Source: Pseudomonas sp. HAR-UPW-AIA-41
GTDB lineage: Bacteria; Pseudomonadota; Gammaproteobacteria; Pseudomonadales; Pseudomonadaceae
Length of the DNA stretch: 64,000 nt
Direction of reading: 5' to 3'
NCBI RefSeq assembly: GCF_002304225.1
Contig: NZ_NSLB01000003.1
Span: forward strand, 186,001-250,000
Shown here: positions 26,918 through 37,507 of the stretch, piece by piece
Layout: every line of letters starts with the position of its first letter
Numbering within the stretch: the first letter of the stretch is position 1
Notes under the pieces: generated by a model
What the model was told of the DNA's origin: nothing
The model's database searches: none
The model's input: the letters and a program-made list of their open reading frames with translations, nothing else
Program-made: the position numbers and the translations under genes

Positions 26918-26950
26918 GGCTCATCAGCCTGACTGCGTGCGTCCTGCATA

Positions 26951-26987
26951 AACAACAACGCCGCCCTTGGGGCGGCGTTGTTGTTTC
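26951..26987. terminator. Bidirectional terminator between yceI-type gene and rhlE
   Basis: AACAACAACGCCGCC and GGCGGCGTTGTTGTT form a 15-pair stem with a short CTTGG-type loop between the convergent genes. It lacks a long T run but is very stable. Confidence 0.7.
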
Positions 26988-26997
26988 AGGCCGGAAC

Positions 26998-28884
26998 TTA
27001 CTCGTCGCGGTTACGCGAGAGGAGGGCCGGACGCTCGCGGGTGCGGCGATTGTTGTCCAGCTCGTTGAGCTGCTCAAGGCTCGGCAGGCGCTCGCCCTTG
27101 CGCAGGATCATCGGGCCGGGCTTGCTGCGCTGCTCCTGCACGGCAGGCTCCTGGCGCTCGTCACGGCGTGGACGCGATTCATCGCGACGCGGCTTGTTGC
27201 TGGCGGCGCGGGGTTTACCGGGCTTGGCACTCTGGCCGGCTGAACCGCCACCGCCTGTGCGGCCACTGCCCGGCTGGCCCTGACGGGCACCGCCGCTTGC
27301 ACCGCTGCGGTTGGCTGGTGCCTGGCCGGGACGACGCTGGCCACGGGCCGGGGCCTTGGGCTGAACCGGTACATAGTCGACGCTGTTGCCGAAATTGTCG
27401 TAATCGTCGTCGAGGAACTCTTCCGGGTCGCGATCCGCAGGCGGGGTGACCGGCTTGCGGGGTGCCTGGGGTTGGCGCTCCTGACGTTCCTGGCGCGGCT
27501 TGGCGGGTTTGGCCTGAGCGGGGCTGGCGCCGCTGCCGTCGGCCTGGGCGGCCTGCTCGCTGCGTTCGCCCTTGTTCTTGCCGCCACGACGACGACGCTT
27601 CTTCTTTGCAGCGCCTTCTTCGGCCGCCTGCGCTTCATTGCGTTGCTGCTGGCGACCCTGGCGTGGCGGACGCGCCTCGCGGGCTTCCTCGGCCGGCTGC
27701 TCGCTGGCCTTCTGGGCCAGGCTGGCCTCGGCGGCGGCCAGGTCGAAGCCCATCCAGTCGCCATCGGCAATGCGCTGCTTGGTCAGGCGCTCGATGTCCT
27801 TGAGCAGTCGCTCTTCGTCCGGCGCCACCAGCGAGATGGCCTCACCGGCACGCCCGGCACGACCGGTACGGCCGATGCGGTGGACGTAGTCTTCCTCGAC
27901 GTTGGGCAGCTCGTAGTTGACCACGTGGGGGAGCTGGTCGATATCGAGGCCGCGGGCGGCGATATCGGTGGCCACCAGGATGCGGATGGTGTTGGCCTTG
28001 AAGTCGGCCAGCGCCTTGGTCCGGGCGTTCTGGCTCTTGTTGCCGTGGATCGGCGCGGCCGGCAGGCCGTGCTTGCACAGGTACTCGGCCAGACGGTTGG
28101 CGCCATGCTTGGTGCGGGTGAATACCAGCACCTGTTCCCACGCGCCCTGGGTGATCAGGTGTGCCAGCAGGACGCGCTTGCTGGTGGCACCGATGCGATA
28201 GACACGCTGCTCGATGCGCTCGACCGTGGTGTTCGGCGGCGTTACCTCGATACGCTCGGGGTTGTGCAGCAGCTTGTTGGCCAGGTCGGTGATGTCTTTG
28301 CTGAAGGTCGCCGAGAACAGCAGGTTCTGGCGCTTGGCCGGCAGCTTGGCGAGGACCTTTTTGACGTCATGGATGAAGCCCATGTCGAGCATGCGGTCGG
28401 CTTCGTCGAGAACGAGAATTTCCACGCGCGACAGGTCGATGCTGCCCTGGCCAACCAGGTCGAGCAGGCGGCCGGGGCAGGCCACCAGGACATCAACGCC
28501 CTTGGCCACGGCATCCACCTGCGGCTTCATGCCGACACCGCCGAAGATGCAGGCGCTGGTCAGCGGCAGGTCGCGGGCGTAGAGCTTGAAGCTGTCGTGG
28601 ACCTGAGCCGCCAGTTCGCGGGTCGGTGTCAGCACCAGCACGCGCGGCTGGCGCGGGCCGTGACGGTGCTCGCGGTCTGGGTGACCGTTGGGGAACAGCA
28701 GTTCCAGAACCGGCAGGGCAAAGCCACCGGTTTTGCCGGTGCCGGTCTGTGCCGCCACCATCAGGTCGCGTCCCTGCAGAACGGCGGGAATGGCGCGCTG
28801 CTGCACCGGAGTCGGCGTGGTGTAGCCGGCGGCTTCGACCGCCTGAGCAAGTGCCTCGGAAAGGCCGAGGGAAGTAAAGGACAT
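26998..28884 (-). CDS. rhlE: DEAD-box RNA helicase RhlE
   Basis: A 628-residue ATP-dependent RNA helicase. The core (about residues 1-380) has Q motif [14 protein letters not shown], Walker [23 protein letters not shown] ([13 protein letters not shown]), SAT (FSATF) and [12 protein letters not shown] long basic, low-complexity C-terminal tail rich in Arg, Gln, Pro and Ala (about 395-628) follows, as in Pseudomonas RhlE proteins where it aids RNA binding and phase behaviour. In E. coli RhlE acts in ribosome assembly. Confidence 0.9.
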   Translation of the reverse strand: MSFTSLGLSEALAQAVEAAGYTTPTPVQQRAIPAVLQGRDLMVAAQTGTGKTGGFALPVLELLFPNGHPDREHRHGPRQPRVLVLTPTRELAAQVHDSFKLYARDLPLTSACIFGGVGMKPQVDAVAKGVDVLVACPGRLLDLVGQGSIDLSRVEILVLDEADRMLDMGFIHDVKKVLAKLPAKRQNLLFSATFSKDITDLANKLLHNPERIEVTPPNTTVERIEQRVYRIGATSKRVLLAHLITQGAWEQVLVFTRTKHGANRLAEYLCKHGLPAAPIHGNKSQNARTKALADFKANTIRILVATDIAARGLDIDQLPHVVNYELPNVEEDYVHRIGRTGRAGRAGEAISLVAPDEERLLKDIERLTKQRIADGDWMGFDLAAAEASLAQKASEQPAEEAREARPPRQGRQQQRNEAQAAEEGAAKKKRRRRGGKNKGERSEQAAQADGSGASPAQAKPAKPRQERQERQPQAPRKPVTPPADRDPEEFLDDDYDNFGNSVDYVPVQPKAPARGQRRPGQAPANRSGASGGARQGQPGSGRTGGGGSAGQSAKPGKPRAASNKPRRDESRPRRDERQEPAVQEQRSKPGPMILRKGERLPSLEQLNELDNNRRTRERPALLSRNRDE

Positions 28885-29021
28885 GCGGGGTTCCTATCCT
28901 GTCGGCAACCTGCCGACTCTAGGGCGCGTGTTAGAGCTCCGGGCTGGCGCATTCTGCGCTCCCTCCACCGCCACTACCCTGCGCTGGGTAATGGCCCGGA
29001 GGGCGGCCCGGAACACGGACC

Positions 29022-29867
29022 TCAGCGTGGCAGCTTGAGGTTGTTCCAGATGGCCAAACTGGGTTCGGCCTGATTCAGGGTGTAGAAATGCAGGCCCGGC
29101 GCGCCGCCGTCCAGCAAACGTTCGCACATCGCACTGACCACCTGTTCGCCGAAGGCCTGGATGCTCTCCAGATCATCGCCATAGGCTTCCAACTGCTTGC
29201 GGATCCAGCGGGGAATCTCGGCGCCACAGGCGTCGGAGAAGCGGGCCAGCTTGCTGTAGTTGGTGATCGGCATGATGCCGGGGACGATCGGGATATCCAC
29301 GCCCAGTTTCTGCACGCGCTCGACGAAGTAGAAATAGCAGTCGGCACTGAAGAAGTACTGGGTGATGGCACTGTCGGCGCCGGCCTTGGCCTTGCGCACG
29401 AAGTTGTGCAGATCGTCTTCGAAGCTGCGGGCCTGCGGATGAACTTCCGGGTAGGCCGCGACTTCGATGTGGAAGTGTTCACCGGTTTCGGCGCGGATGA
29501 ACTCCACCAGTTCGTTAGCATAACGCAGTTCGCCGCTGGCCATGCCCATTCCGGACGGCAGGTCGCCACGCAGGGCAACAATGCGGCGGATGCCGTTGTC
29601 TTTGTAGGTGTTGAGCAGCTCGCGCAGCTCAGCCTTGCTGTCGCCAACGCAGGACAGGTGCGGAGCGGTCGGCACCTTCACTTCGCCATCGAGCTGTAGC
29701 ACAGTATTGAGCGTGCGATCGCGGGTCGAGCCCCCGGCACCGTAGGTGCAGGAGAAGAAATCAGGGTTGTAGCCCGCCAGCTGGCGCGCCACGTTCATCA
29801 GTTTTTCGTGTCCGGCTTCGGTCTTGGTGGGGAAGAACTCAAAGCTGTAACGGCGTTCTTGCGACAT
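29022..29867 (-). CDS. metF: 5,10-methylenetetrahydrofolate reductase MetF
   Basis: FAD-dependent enzyme making 5-methyl-THF for methionine synthesis. The 281-residue protein opens MSQERRYSFEFFPTKTEAG and contains SCTYGAGGSTRD, IVALRGDLP and FFSADCYFYF, all typical of bacterial MetF. It lies downstream of sahH on the same strand, behind a terminator-like hairpin, so it may get part of its transcription from the riboswitch-controlled sahH promoter. Confidence 0.95.
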   Translation of the reverse strand: MSQERRYSFEFFPTKTEAGHEKLMNVARQLAGYNPDFFSCTYGAGGSTRDRTLNTVLQLDGEVKVPTAPHLSCVGDSKAELRELLNTYKDNGIRRIVALRGDLPSGMGMASGELRYANELVEFIRAETGEHFHIEVAAYPEVHPQARSFEDDLHNFVRKAKAGADSAITQYFFSADCYFYFVERVQKLGVDIPIVPGIMPITNYSKLARFSDACGAEIPRWIRKQLEAYGDDLESIQAFGEQVVSAMCERLLDGGAPGLHFYTLNQAEPSLAIWNNLKLPR

Positions 29868-29887
29868 AAATCGGGTCCTTGATACGC

Positions 29888-29918
29888 AAAAAGGGCGAGT
29901 TGCCTGCGCAACCCGCCC
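29888..29918 (-). terminator. Terminator between sahH and metF
   Basis: On the minus strand GGGCG-GTTGC pairs with GCAAC-CGCCC around a four-base loop and is followed by TTTTT. It would end most sahH transcripts or attenuate read-through into metF. Confidence 0.8.
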
Positions 29919-29928
29919 TCCTGGTACA

Positions 29929-31320
29929 TCAGTAGCGGTAGCTATCCGGCTTGAACGGGCCTTCCACGGTCACGCCGATGTACTCGGCCTGCTTGCCGGT
30001 CAGCTGGGTAACCACGCCGCCGAAGCCCTTGACCATTTCCAGAGCCACTTCTTCGTCGAGTTTCTTCGGCAGCACTTCAACGGTGATGCGCGCGCTCTTT
30101 TCGGCGGCCGGCAGGGCAGCGAACTTGGCACCGTACAGGTGGATCTGCGCCAGTACCTGGTTGGCGAAGGAACCGTCCATGATGCGGCTCGGGTGGCCGG
30201 TGGCGTTGCCCAGGTTGACCAGACGGCCTTCGGCCAGCAGGATCAGGTAGTCATCGTTGGTGGGGTCGACAGTCTTGCCGGTGCGGTGAATCTTGTGCAC
30301 CTGCGGTTTGACCTCTTCCCAGCCCCAGTTGGCGCGCATGAAAGCGGTGTCGATTTCGTTGTCGAAGTGACCGATGTTGCACACCACGGCGCGCTTCTTC
30401 AGTGCCTTGAGCATGCCGGCGTCGCAGACGTTGACGTTGCCGGTGGTGGTCACGATCAGGTCGATCTTGGCCAGCAGGGCCTTGTCGACGCAGGCTTCGG
30501 TGCCGTCGTTCAGACCGTTCAGGTAGGGCGATACGACTTCGAAGCCGTCCATGCAGGCCTGCATGGCGCAGATCGGGTCGATCTCGGTGACTTTCACGAT
30601 CATGCCTTCCTGACGCAGGGACTGGGCCGAGCCCTTGCCCACGTCGCCGTAGCCGATCACCAAGGCCTGCTTACCGGACAGCAGGTGGTCGGTACCGCGC
30701 TTGATGGCGTCGTTCAGGCTGTGACGGCAGCCGTACTTGTTGTCGTTCTTGCTCTTGGTCACCGAGTCGTTGACGTTGATCGCCGGGACTTTCAGGGTGC
30801 CGGCCTTGAGCATGTCGAGCAGGCGGTGAACACCGGTGGTGGTTTCTTCGGTGATGCCGTTGATCTTGTCCAGCATCGCCGGGTACTTCTGGTGGATGAT
30901 CTGGGTCAGATCGCCACCGTCGTCGAGGATCATGTTGGCGTCCCACGGCTGACCGTCCTTGAGGATGGTCTGCTCGATGCACCACTCGTACTCTTCTTCG
31001 GTCTCGCCCTTCCAGGCGAATACCGGAATACCGGCGGCGGCGATGGCGGCAGCGGCCTGATCCTGGGTGGAGAAGATGTTGCAGGACGACCAGCGGACTT
31101 CAGCGCCGAGGGCGATCAGGGTTTCGATCAGCACGGCGGTCTGGATGGTCATGTGGATGCAGCCGATGATCTTGGCGCCGGCCAGCGGCTGGCTCGCCGC
31201 ATACTTGCGGCGCAGGCCCATCAGGGCAGGCATCTCGGATTCGGCAATGATGATTTCCTTGCGGCCCCAGTCGGCCAGGGAAATGTCGGCAACCTTGTAA
31301 TCGGCAAAAGCAGCGCTCAT
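29929..31320 (-). CDS. sahH: Adenosylhomocysteinase (S-adenosyl-L-homocysteine hydrolase)
   Basis: Splits S-adenosylhomocysteine into adenosine and homocysteine, clearing the inhibitory product of all SAM-dependent methylation. The 463-residue protein has [28 protein letters not shown] and the NAD-binding loop [14 protein letters not shown], and ends PFKPDSYRY as the family does. The ATG at 31320 follows GGAG that is partly held in a hairpin. The leader carries an SAH riboswitch, so expression should rise when its substrate accumulates. Confidence 0.96.
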   Translation of the reverse strand: MSAAFADYKVADISLADWGRKEIIIAESEMPALMGLRRKYAASQPLAGAKIIGCIHMTIQTAVLIETLIALGAEVRWSSCNIFSTQDQAAAAIAAAGIPVFAWKGETEEEYEWCIEQTILKDGQPWDANMILDDGGDLTQIIHQKYPAMLDKINGITEETTTGVHRLLDMLKAGTLKVPAINVNDSVTKSKNDNKYGCRHSLNDAIKRGTDHLLSGKQALVIGYGDVGKGSAQSLRQEGMIVKVTEIDPICAMQACMDGFEVVSPYLNGLNDGTEACVDKALLAKIDLIVTTTGNVNVCDAGMLKALKKRAVVCNIGHFDNEIDTAFMRANWGWEEVKPQVHKIHRTGKTVDPTNDDYLILLAEGRLVNLGNATGHPSRIMDGSFANQVLAQIHLYGAKFAALPAAEKSARITVEVLPKKLDEEVALEMVKGFGGVVTQLTGKQAEYIGVTVEGPFKPDSYRY

Positions 31321-31330
31321 GCGTGAGTCT

Positions 31331-31353
31331 CCATTCGTATGCAATGCGAATGG
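31331..31353 (-). promoter_or_regulatory. Hairpin sequestering the sahH ribosome binding site
   Basis: CCATTCG and CGAATGG form a seven-pair stem whose last GG is the first half of the GGAG Shine-Dalgarno sequence eight bases before the sahH ATG. It could be the expression platform of the upstream riboswitch or an independent translation brake. Confidence 0.5.
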
Positions 31354-31412
31354 GCGCCGTTGGTGCGTTTGCAGGGCGGAGGCGGTAGCTTCCGGCAGCC
31401 TGGGGAACGCGC

Positions 31413-31474
31413 CCCGACCGAGCCTGACAGACCGGTGAAACCGGAGGGGTCTGCTGCAGCGCCCCTCGGTCGGG
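31413..31474 (-). promoter_or_regulatory. SAH (S-adenosylhomocysteine) riboswitch upstream of sahH
   Basis: The minus-strand leader shows the SAH aptamer layout. P1 is a perfect 10-pair helix (CCCGACCGAG with CTCGGTCGGG). The conserved core GGGGCGCTGCAGC follows the 5' arm, the CAGACC/GGTCTG helix with an inner CCGG/CCGG comes next, and then CAGG joins the 3' arm. Known SAH riboswitches sit upstream of ahcY/sahH in Proteobacteria and switch expression on when SAH is high. Gene context matches exactly. Confidence 0.88.
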
Positions 31475-31520
31475 TGGCGGGAGCGTCGTCCGGGGGCCGG
31501 CCGACGCAAAAAACTCGGTG

Positions 31521-31549
31521 ATTATAGCCGCGCGAACGGGCAAGCCCAA
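31521..31549 (-). promoter_or_regulatory. Sigma-70 type promoter of sahH
   Basis: TATAAT (31521-31526) is preceded by TTGGGC (31544-31549) with a 17-base spacer. Transcription would start near 31514, about 40 bases before the riboswitch, giving a leader of about 190 bases. Confidence 0.75.
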
Positions 31550-31571
31550 GGCTTTCCGTCGCCTGGTGCAT

Positions 31572-32642
31572 TCAGACGCGGTTGCCGCCGCCGCGCTTCC
31601 TCACCTGTTGCATCAGGGCTTCGGCAATCTGCTCAAGGCTCAGCACTTCCTCGGCGCCGCCCAGCAGCACCGCTTCCCGGGGCATGCCGTACACCACGCA
31701 GCTCGCCTCATCCTGTGCCACGGTGTAGCCGCCGGCCTCGCGGATGGTCTTGAGGCCGATCGCACCATCCTTGCCCATGCCGGTCAGCAGCGCCGCGATG
31801 ACGTTGCGCCCGGCGCACTTGGCCACGGATTCAAACATCGGGTCCACGGCCGGACGGTGCCGGTGCACCTGAGGCGCATCGGAAAGACGGGTGACATAGT
31901 TGGCGCCCGAACGTTCGACCAGCAGGTGATGGTCGCCGGGAGCGACGAAGGCATGCCCCGGCAGGATACGCTCGCCGCCCCTGGCCTCGATCACATGCAG
32001 GCGGCTGAGGCGATTGAGGCGCTCGGCAAAGGTGCGGGTGAAGCCCGGTGGCATGTGCTGGGTGATGACAATGCCGGGGCTGTCGGCCGGCATATCGATC
32101 AGAACATCCTTGATCGCTTCGGTGCCGCCGGTGGAGGCGCCGATGGCGATGATCTTCTCGGTACCGACGATCGGGCTGCGACTCTCACGGGGCGCCTTGT
32201 CGCTGCTGTCCATGGTTTTGCCGGCGGCCCGGGGTTTGCTCAGGCGGGCGCGGCTGGCCGCCTTGATCTTGTCGCGAATGTCGTCGGCATAGGCTTCCAT
32301 GCCCTCGCGGATACCCAGCTTGGGCTTGGCGACGAAGTCCACCGCGCCCAGTTCCATGGCACGGAAGGTGGCTTCGGAACCGCTTTCGGTGAGTGAGGAG
32401 ATCATCACCACCGGAGTTGGCCGCGCGTTCATCAGCTTTTCCAGGAAGGTCAGGCCATCCATGCGCGGCATTTCGATGTCGAGGGTGATGACGTCGGGGT
32501 TGAACTGCTTGATCAGGTCCCGTGCAACGTAGGCATCCGGCGCCTGGCCAACCAGTTGCAGCTCTGGGTCCTGCTGAATGATTTCCTTGAGCAGAGCGCG
32601 AATCAGCGCGGAATCGTCGACGATCAGAACCTTGATCGGCAT
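31572..32642 (-). CDS. cheB: Chemotaxis protein-glutamate methylesterase CheB
   Basis: A 356-residue response regulator. The receiver domain has Asp55 ([13 protein letters not shown]) and the methylesterase domain has the catalytic serine near 170 ([10 protein letters not shown]), histidine near 196 (TQHMPPGF) and aspartate in TGMGKDGA. It would demethylate and deamidate chemoreceptors under control of CheA. It is the last gene of the minus-strand chemotaxis operon and starts 8 bases after cheD. Confidence 0.93.
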   Translation of the reverse strand: MPIKVLIVDDSALIRALLKEIIQQDPELQLVGQAPDAYVARDLIKQFNPDVITLDIEMPRMDGLTFLEKLMNARPTPVVMISSLTESGSEATFRAMELGAVDFVAKPKLGIREGMEAYADDIRDKIKAASRARLSKPRAAGKTMDSSDKAPRESRSPIVGTEKIIAIGASTGGTEAIKDVLIDMPADSPGIVITQHMPPGFTRTFAERLNRLSRLHVIEARGGERILPGHAFVAPGDHHLLVERSGANYVTRLSDAPQVHRHRPAVDPMFESVAKCAGRNVIAALLTGMGKDGAIGLKTIREAGGYTVAQDEASCVVYGMPREAVLLGGAEEVLSLEQIAEALMQQVRKRGGGNRV

Positions 32643-32650
32643 GTTTGCTC

Positions 32651-33259
32651 CTAGAACAGATCGATTTCACCTGCTACGGGTGTGCGCTTGATGCGCAGGC
32701 TGTACTCCATCTCCCGGTCGAGCAGGGTGGTGTTGTGCAGTGATTTGATTTTTTTCAGCATGACCCGACCATTGGCAGGAAAGAAGTAGACTTTACGCGG
32801 ATAAGTATCCATCAGGTCCTGAGCTACCACCGGGATGCTCTCTGTGTGCAAGTAGTCGAGTACAAACTCGGCGTTGCGTTTGCCCACGTTATTACTGCCG
32901 AAACCACGCAACACGCTGGCGCCGCCAAATACTTTGGCTTCCAGATGGCGCCGCTGAGCGCCAAGTTTGAGTAACTGGTTGATCAGGATCTCGATGGCAT
33001 ACACCCCATAGCGCGCCGAGCTGGATAGTGGGTTGCTTCCCTCTTCGGTATTGCCTGGCAGCATGAAGTGATTCATCCCGCCAATGCCGTTACTACAGTC
33101 GCGAAGACATACCGCGACGCACGAGCCTAGAACGGTCACGATTAGCAAGTCGCGTTGAGTGGCATAGTACTCACCCGGCTGGATTTTCACCGCTTCGCAG
33201 TGAAAGTGACGGTCGTAGTAGGTATTGGGTGCCAGCTCGCTGGTGTCGTTGTCGCTCAT
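32651..33259 (-). CDS. cheD: Chemoreceptor glutamine deamidase CheD
   Basis: A 202-residue CheD with catalytic Cys47 ([11 protein letters not shown]) and His64 ([10 protein letters not shown]), which convert receptor glutamines to glutamates. The ATG at 33259 overlaps the cheR stop as ATGA. Odd: the protein ends GEIDLF, nearly the same as the GDIDLF tail of the chemoreceptor at the other end of the operon. CheD ordinarily partners CheC, which is absent here. Codon use is less GC rich than in flanking housekeeping genes. Confidence 0.92.
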   Translation of the reverse strand: MSDNDTSELAPNTYYDRHFHCEAVKIQPGEYYATQRDLLIVTVLGSCVAVCLRDCSNGIGGMNHFMLPGNTEEGSNPLSSSARYGVYAIEILINQLLKLGAQRRHLEAKVFGGASVLRGFGSNNVGKRNAEFVLDYLHTESIPVVAQDLMDTYPRKVYFFPANGRVMLKKIKSLHNTTLLDREMEYSLRIKRTPVAGEIDLF

Positions 33260-34098
33260 GGTGGGCAACTGCCTGGATAGGCTGGCTGGTAAATGGTTCT
33301 ACCGATCAGTCGGACCAGATGAGTGGCCTGGACGAAGCTCTCCGAATGGCCAGCGAAGAACAGGCCATGTCTATGCAGCAGCTTAACCATTCGTTCAAGG
33401 AGCTGTTGCTGGGTCGACTTGTCGAAATAAATCATTACGTTGCGGCAGAAGATTACGTCCAGCCCCGGCTCGACTGGCCAGCGCGGATCGAGCAGGTTTA
33501 TCTGCTGAAAATCGACGAGATCGCGCAGCTCATCACGGACCCGCACCATGCCCTCCTGGCGTCCTTTCCCTCGCAAGAAAAAGCGCTTCTTGCGAGCAAT
33601 GGATAACTGTTCGACACGATTGAGGGGGTAGACCCCTTTGGCGGCTGTGCGCAGCACGCCAGTATCAATATCAGAGGCCATGATTCGCACCGGTGGGTGC
33701 AGGCTGTTAAAAGCCTCCATGGCGGTGATTGCCAGTGAATAGGGTTCCTCGCCTGTGCTCGCGGCTGAGCACCAGATTCGGATTGGGCCATTTGGTCTAG
33801 GATGCTGCTGCAGGTATTCCGCTAATGCCTCGAAGTGATGGTTTTCCCGGAAGAAGGAGGTGAGGTTCGTTGTCAGGGCGTTGACGAACTCCTGCCATTC
33901 GTCATCGCGCTGCTGCAGGTGGCTGAAATAGGCGCTGAAACTATCCAAGCCAAGCGCCCGCAGCCGTCGGGCCAGACGGCTGTAAACCATCTGATCCTTG
34001 CTCTCCGAGAGGCTGATGCCTGAGCGCTCATAGAGCAGACGGCGCACCTGCTGAAAGTCTTCGGCACGATACTGAAACTCGCGAACTTCTTCAGCCAT
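33256..34098 (-). CDS. cheR: Chemotaxis protein methyltransferase CheR
   Basis: A 280-residue SAM-dependent methyltransferase for receptor glutamates. The N-terminal helical domain has LSESKDQMVYSRLARRLR, the catalytic domain TNLTSFFRENHHF, IWCSAASTGEEPYS (SAM loop), IMASDIDTGVL and FCRNVMIYF. The start MAEEVREF was chosen because GGGAG lies six bases before it; ATGs 4 and 10 codons upstream are possible. A partner docking peptide may be the WEQF tail of the neighbouring receptor. Confidence 0.92.
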   Translation of the reverse strand: MAEEVREFQYRAEDFQQVRRLLYERSGISLSESKDQMVYSRLARRLRALGLDSFSAYFSHLQQRDDEWQEFVNALTTNLTSFFRENHHFEALAEYLQQHPRPNGPIRIWCSAASTGEEPYSLAITAMEAFNSLHPPVRIMASDIDTGVLRTAAKGVYPLNRVEQLSIARKKRFFLRGKGRQEGMVRVRDELRDLVDFQQINLLDPRWPVEPGLDVIFCRNVMIYFDKSTQQQLLERMVKLLHRHGLFFAGHSESFVQATHLVRLIGRTIYQPAYPGSCPP

Positions 34099-34167
34099 GC
34101 CTACTCCCATGCTGGATTTCGAGCACAACCCCTTTGCCGCGGTTTAGCGACACCTGAATACGTCTTT

Positions 34168-36909
34168 TCAGAACTGCTCCCATTCATCGTCGTGGCTGCT
34201 GGCACGAGGTAGCGCCTGGCGTTGCGTCCGTTCATTACGCGACGAAGCGGTTGTGGTACGCGCGACTGCTGGAGCCACCAATGCTGGGCGTTGGTTGGTG
34301 TGATCAAACTTGAAAATGCCCACAGCTTCGGTCATTGCAGCAGCTTGATCTAGAAGAGACTCTGCCGCCGCGGCGGCTTGCTCCACCAAGGCAGCATTCT
34401 GTTGTGTCATTTCATCCATCTGGCTGACCGCACCGTTGACCTCTTCAATCCCCGTACTTTGCTCGGCAGAGGCAGCAGCGATTTCGGCCATGATGTCGGT
34501 GACGCGTTTGATGGCAGTGACGATCTCACTCATGGTCTTGCCAGCCTGAGCAACCAGAGTGTTGCCGGTCTCGACTTTGTCCACTGAGTCGGAGATCAGG
34601 GTTTTGATTTCCTTGGCAGCTGCGGCAGACCGCTGTGCCAGGTTGCGGACTTCCGCGGCTACCACGGCGAAGCCACGTCCTTGCTCCCCTGCTCGGGCTG
34701 CTTCGACCGCAGCATTGAGGGCTAGGATGTTTGTTTGGAAGGCAATGCCGTCGATGACCCCGATGATGTCGGAAATCTTGCGTGACGATTCATTGATCGA
34801 CGACATGGTGAGCACGACTCGTTCAACCAACTGACCGCCATCGCTGGCCACTTCCGAGGCATTCATGGCGAGGGAGTTGGCTTGGCGTGCGTTGTCTGCA
34901 TTGAGTTTCACGGTACTGGTCAACTCTTCCATACTCGATGCGGTTTCTTCGAGGCTGGAAGCCTGTTCTTCGGTGCGCGAGGACAGGTCGGTGTTGCCGA
35001 CGGAAATCTCGTTGGCGGCTGTGTAGATGGTGTCAGCGCCCTCACGGATTTGTCCGAGCATGCGTGACAGACTGATCGCTGTTTCGTTGGCAAAATCCTT
35101 CAACTGGCCAAAAGTACCGTGATAGTCGTCGGTGATGCGTTGGGTCAGGTCACCCTGTGCCAGGGCACCGAGCATCCGCACCACATCCTGCAGTCCCTTG
35201 TCGGCCGTTTCCACCAACTGATTCAGACCCGTGGCGAGGTTGAGCAGGAAGCCATGTTTGTCGCGCAGGTCAAGGCGCTGACTGAAGTCGCCATTAGCGG
35301 CTGCGGTTACGACGCCTGCGACTTCGTGTTCAACTGCAACCTCCACTGTGCGGTCATTCCACTCGACTACGGAGCCGAGACGTTCCCCGCTGTCGCTGAT
35401 GACTGGGTTGGCTGCCAGAGCGAAGGTGCGTCCGCCAACTTCGATCTGTGTCCGGTACGTGCTGGTGAAGGTAGCCAGCAGATGCTTCTGATGTTCTGGA
35501 TTCTTGTGGAACTGATCAATCGAGCCGCCCAATAAGCGGCCTGCATCAAAGCTGGGGAGGACTTTACGTAGATCGCTCTCTGCGTTTTGCATCATCGCTT
35601 TGACGGTATGGTTCATGTAAATGATGTTGCGTTCGTTGTCAGCGATCATCACGTTGCTGCTGACATTGTCGAGGGCGATTTTGATCCGTGCGTTTTCGGC
35701 AGCCAGAGCTAGCTCACGCTCACGCACTGCCAGTTCGGCAGTCATGTCCTTCCACTCGACTACGGTGCCGATCCGTTTGCCGTTATCGAGGATTGGATTG
35801 ACGATCAGGTCGAAGGTGCGGCCGCCGATGACCAGGCGGGTCTGATAGGTCTGTTGCAGGCGATCGAGCATGCTGCGTTGATGTGAAGGGTTCTTGTGGA
35901 AAATGTCGATGTTGCTGCCAAGGATGCTGTCTGCATTGAAATTCGGTAGCTGGGCGCGCAGGTCGCTTTCAGCGGTGTGGAACATCTTCTGCAACGCATT
36001 GTTGGTATAGATGATGTTGTAGCCAGCATCGGCAACCATGATGTTGGTCGCGGCCACATCGAGTGCCTGGCGGATGCGCATGCTGGCCTGGGCGTTGCGC
36101 TTGGTATCGGCGAACTCAAAGCCGAGACGGGTCTGCAGGCGTTTCAAAGCCAGGCGCATTTGTGCCAGTTGATCATGCCCACTGGCTTCGACGACGCCAT
36201 CAAAGTTGGCCTGAGCGAAGCGCTCGAGATGCTCGCTGGCATTTTCTAGTGACTGGCTTAGCGTGCTGCTTAGGCGCAGGCCGCCTATCAGGGTCAACAA
36301 CAGCACAACGACCGGAATGGATAGCAGCGCCAGTGAGCCACTGCTAGCTGCTGCAGCTGCCGCGGTGGTTGCCAGCGCGCTGCCAAGCCCGAGAAGGGCA
36401 AATTTTCCGCCGAGGCTGAAGCGTTCAGTCAGGCTCACCGCGCTATGCACCAAGCCACTTTTGACTCCCTTACCTTCGCGGATTTCCCAGCCTTTGGCTT
36501 TGCCGTCACGGAACAGTTGATACAAGTGTTCGGCAGCCTGTACCTGTTCGCGGCTAGGTCGGGTGCGAACCGACATGTAACCAACTACCGAGTTGCCTTC
36601 TCGGATTGGCGTGGCGTTGGCCAGTACCCAGTAGAACCCTCCATCCTTGCAGCGGTTCTTGACCATGCCGGTCCACGGGCGACCTGCCTTGAGTGTTGCC
36701 CACAGGTCGGCGAACGCTGCCTCGGGCATATCTGGGTGGCGCACGATATTGTGTGGTTCACCGATCAGTTCGGCTTCGGTAAAACCGCTGGCCTCAAGGA
36801 AATCGTCGTTGACGAAGGTGATACGCCCCTTCAAGTCGGTGCGCGAGACGATGGTCATGCCGTCGCGCAGGACGAATTCCTGATTGGTGATTGGCAGGTT
36901 GGTACGCAT
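34168..36909 (-). CDS. Aer-type chemoreceptor with three PAS domains
   Basis: A 913-residue receptor. Residues 1-120 form an Aer-like PAS domain ([47 protein letters not shown]), which in Aer binds FAD and reports redox state. Two hydrophobic stretches (about 168-188 and 192-212) are followed by a HAMP-like linker, then two tandem, clearly related PAS domains (about 287-392 and 417-522, each with FHKNPxHQ and GGRTF), a second HAMP-like region and a canonical MCP tip ([20 protein letters not shown]). It ends DEWEQF, resembling the CheR/CheB docking pentapeptide. AAGGAG precedes the ATG. It lies between cheR and cheW, so it probably feeds this CheA for aerotaxis or redox sensing. Confidence 0.88.
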   Translation of the reverse strand: MRTNLPITNQEFVLRDGMTIVSRTDLKGRITFVNDDFLEASGFTEAELIGEPHNIVRHPDMPEAAFADLWATLKAGRPWTGMVKNRCKDGGFYWVLANATPIREGNSVVGYMSVRTRPSREQVQAAEHLYQLFRDGKAKGWEIREGKGVKSGLVHSAVSLTERFSLGGKFALLGLGSALATTAAAAAASSGSLALLSIPVVVLLLTLIGGLRLSSTLSQSLENASEHLERFAQANFDGVVEASGHDQLAQMRLALKRLQTRLGFEFADTKRNAQASMRIRQALDVAATNIMVADAGYNIIYTNNALQKMFHTAESDLRAQLPNFNADSILGSNIDIFHKNPSHQRSMLDRLQQTYQTRLVIGGRTFDLIVNPILDNGKRIGTVVEWKDMTAELAVRERELALAAENARIKIALDNVSSNVMIADNERNIIYMNHTVKAMMQNAESDLRKVLPSFDAGRLLGGSIDQFHKNPEHQKHLLATFTSTYRTQIEVGGRTFALAANPVISDSGERLGSVVEWNDRTVEVAVEHEVAGVVTAAANGDFSQRLDLRDKHGFLLNLATGLNQLVETADKGLQDVVRMLGALAQGDLTQRITDDYHGTFGQLKDFANETAISLSRMLGQIREGADTIYTAANEISVGNTDLSSRTEEQASSLEETASSMEELTSTVKLNADNARQANSLAMNASEVASDGGQLVERVVLTMSSINESSRKISDIIGVIDGIAFQTNILALNAAVEAARAGEQGRGFAVVAAEVRNLAQRSAAAAKEIKTLISDSVDKVETGNTLVAQAGKTMSEIVTAIKRVTDIMAEIAAASAEQSTGIEEVNGAVSQMDEMTQQNAALVEQAAAAAESLLDQAAAMTEAVGIFKFDHTNQRPALVAPAVARTTTASSRNERTQRQALPRASSHDDEWEQF

Positions 36910-37018
36910 GTGTGCTCCTTGGCTCAGGCCGAGAAAACGACAGGGCAGGCGCGGCACGGCCGGACTGCTGGCAAGTGCGCTGGGGTAAGGCTTTGGGTGT
37001 TGTAGGCAGTACGTATGC

Positions 37019-37507
37019 TCATGTTTCGCTGCCCTCATTGAGCAGTGCCATTTCCTGGCTGCTCATCAATTGCTCGATGTTGACCAGAATCAGCATGCGC
37101 TCCTCAACGGTAGCCAGACCCATTAGGTACTGGGTGTCGAAGCTGCCACCAAATTCCGGGGCAGGCTTGATCTCGTTGGGTGTCAGGGCCAGTACGTCGG
37201 AAACCGAATCCACCACAATGCCGACGATACGGTTGAGCACGTTGAGAATGATCACCACGGTGAAAGGATCGTAGGTCACCGAAGGCAAATTGAATTTGAT
37301 GCGCAGGTCTACGATCGGCACGATGGCGCCGCGAAGATTGATTACACCTTTGATAAATGCCGGGCTGTTGGCAATCGCCGTGACTTGATCGTAGCCGCGG
37401 ATTTCCTGCACTCGCAGGATGTCGATGGCGTATTCCTCGCTACCTAGGGTAAAGGTGAGGAACTCCTGCACCGGCTCGCTGCTGTTGTTGTCACTCGCAG
37501 GATTCAT
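37019..37507 (-). CDS. cheW: Chemotaxis adaptor CheW
   Basis: A 162-residue single CheW domain: [23 protein letters not shown], then [14 protein letters not shown] and [14 protein letters not shown]. It couples receptors to CheA. Its start overlaps the end of cheA by 17 bases, so the two are translationally coupled. Confidence 0.94.
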   Translation of the reverse strand: MNPASDNNSSEPVQEFLTFTLGSEEYAIDILRVQEIRGYDQVTAIANSPAFIKGVINLRGAIVPIVDLRIKFNLPSVTYDPFTVVIILNVLNRIVGIVVDSVSDVLALTPNEIKPAPEFGGSFDTQYLMGLATVEERMLILVNIEQLMSSQEMALLNEGSET

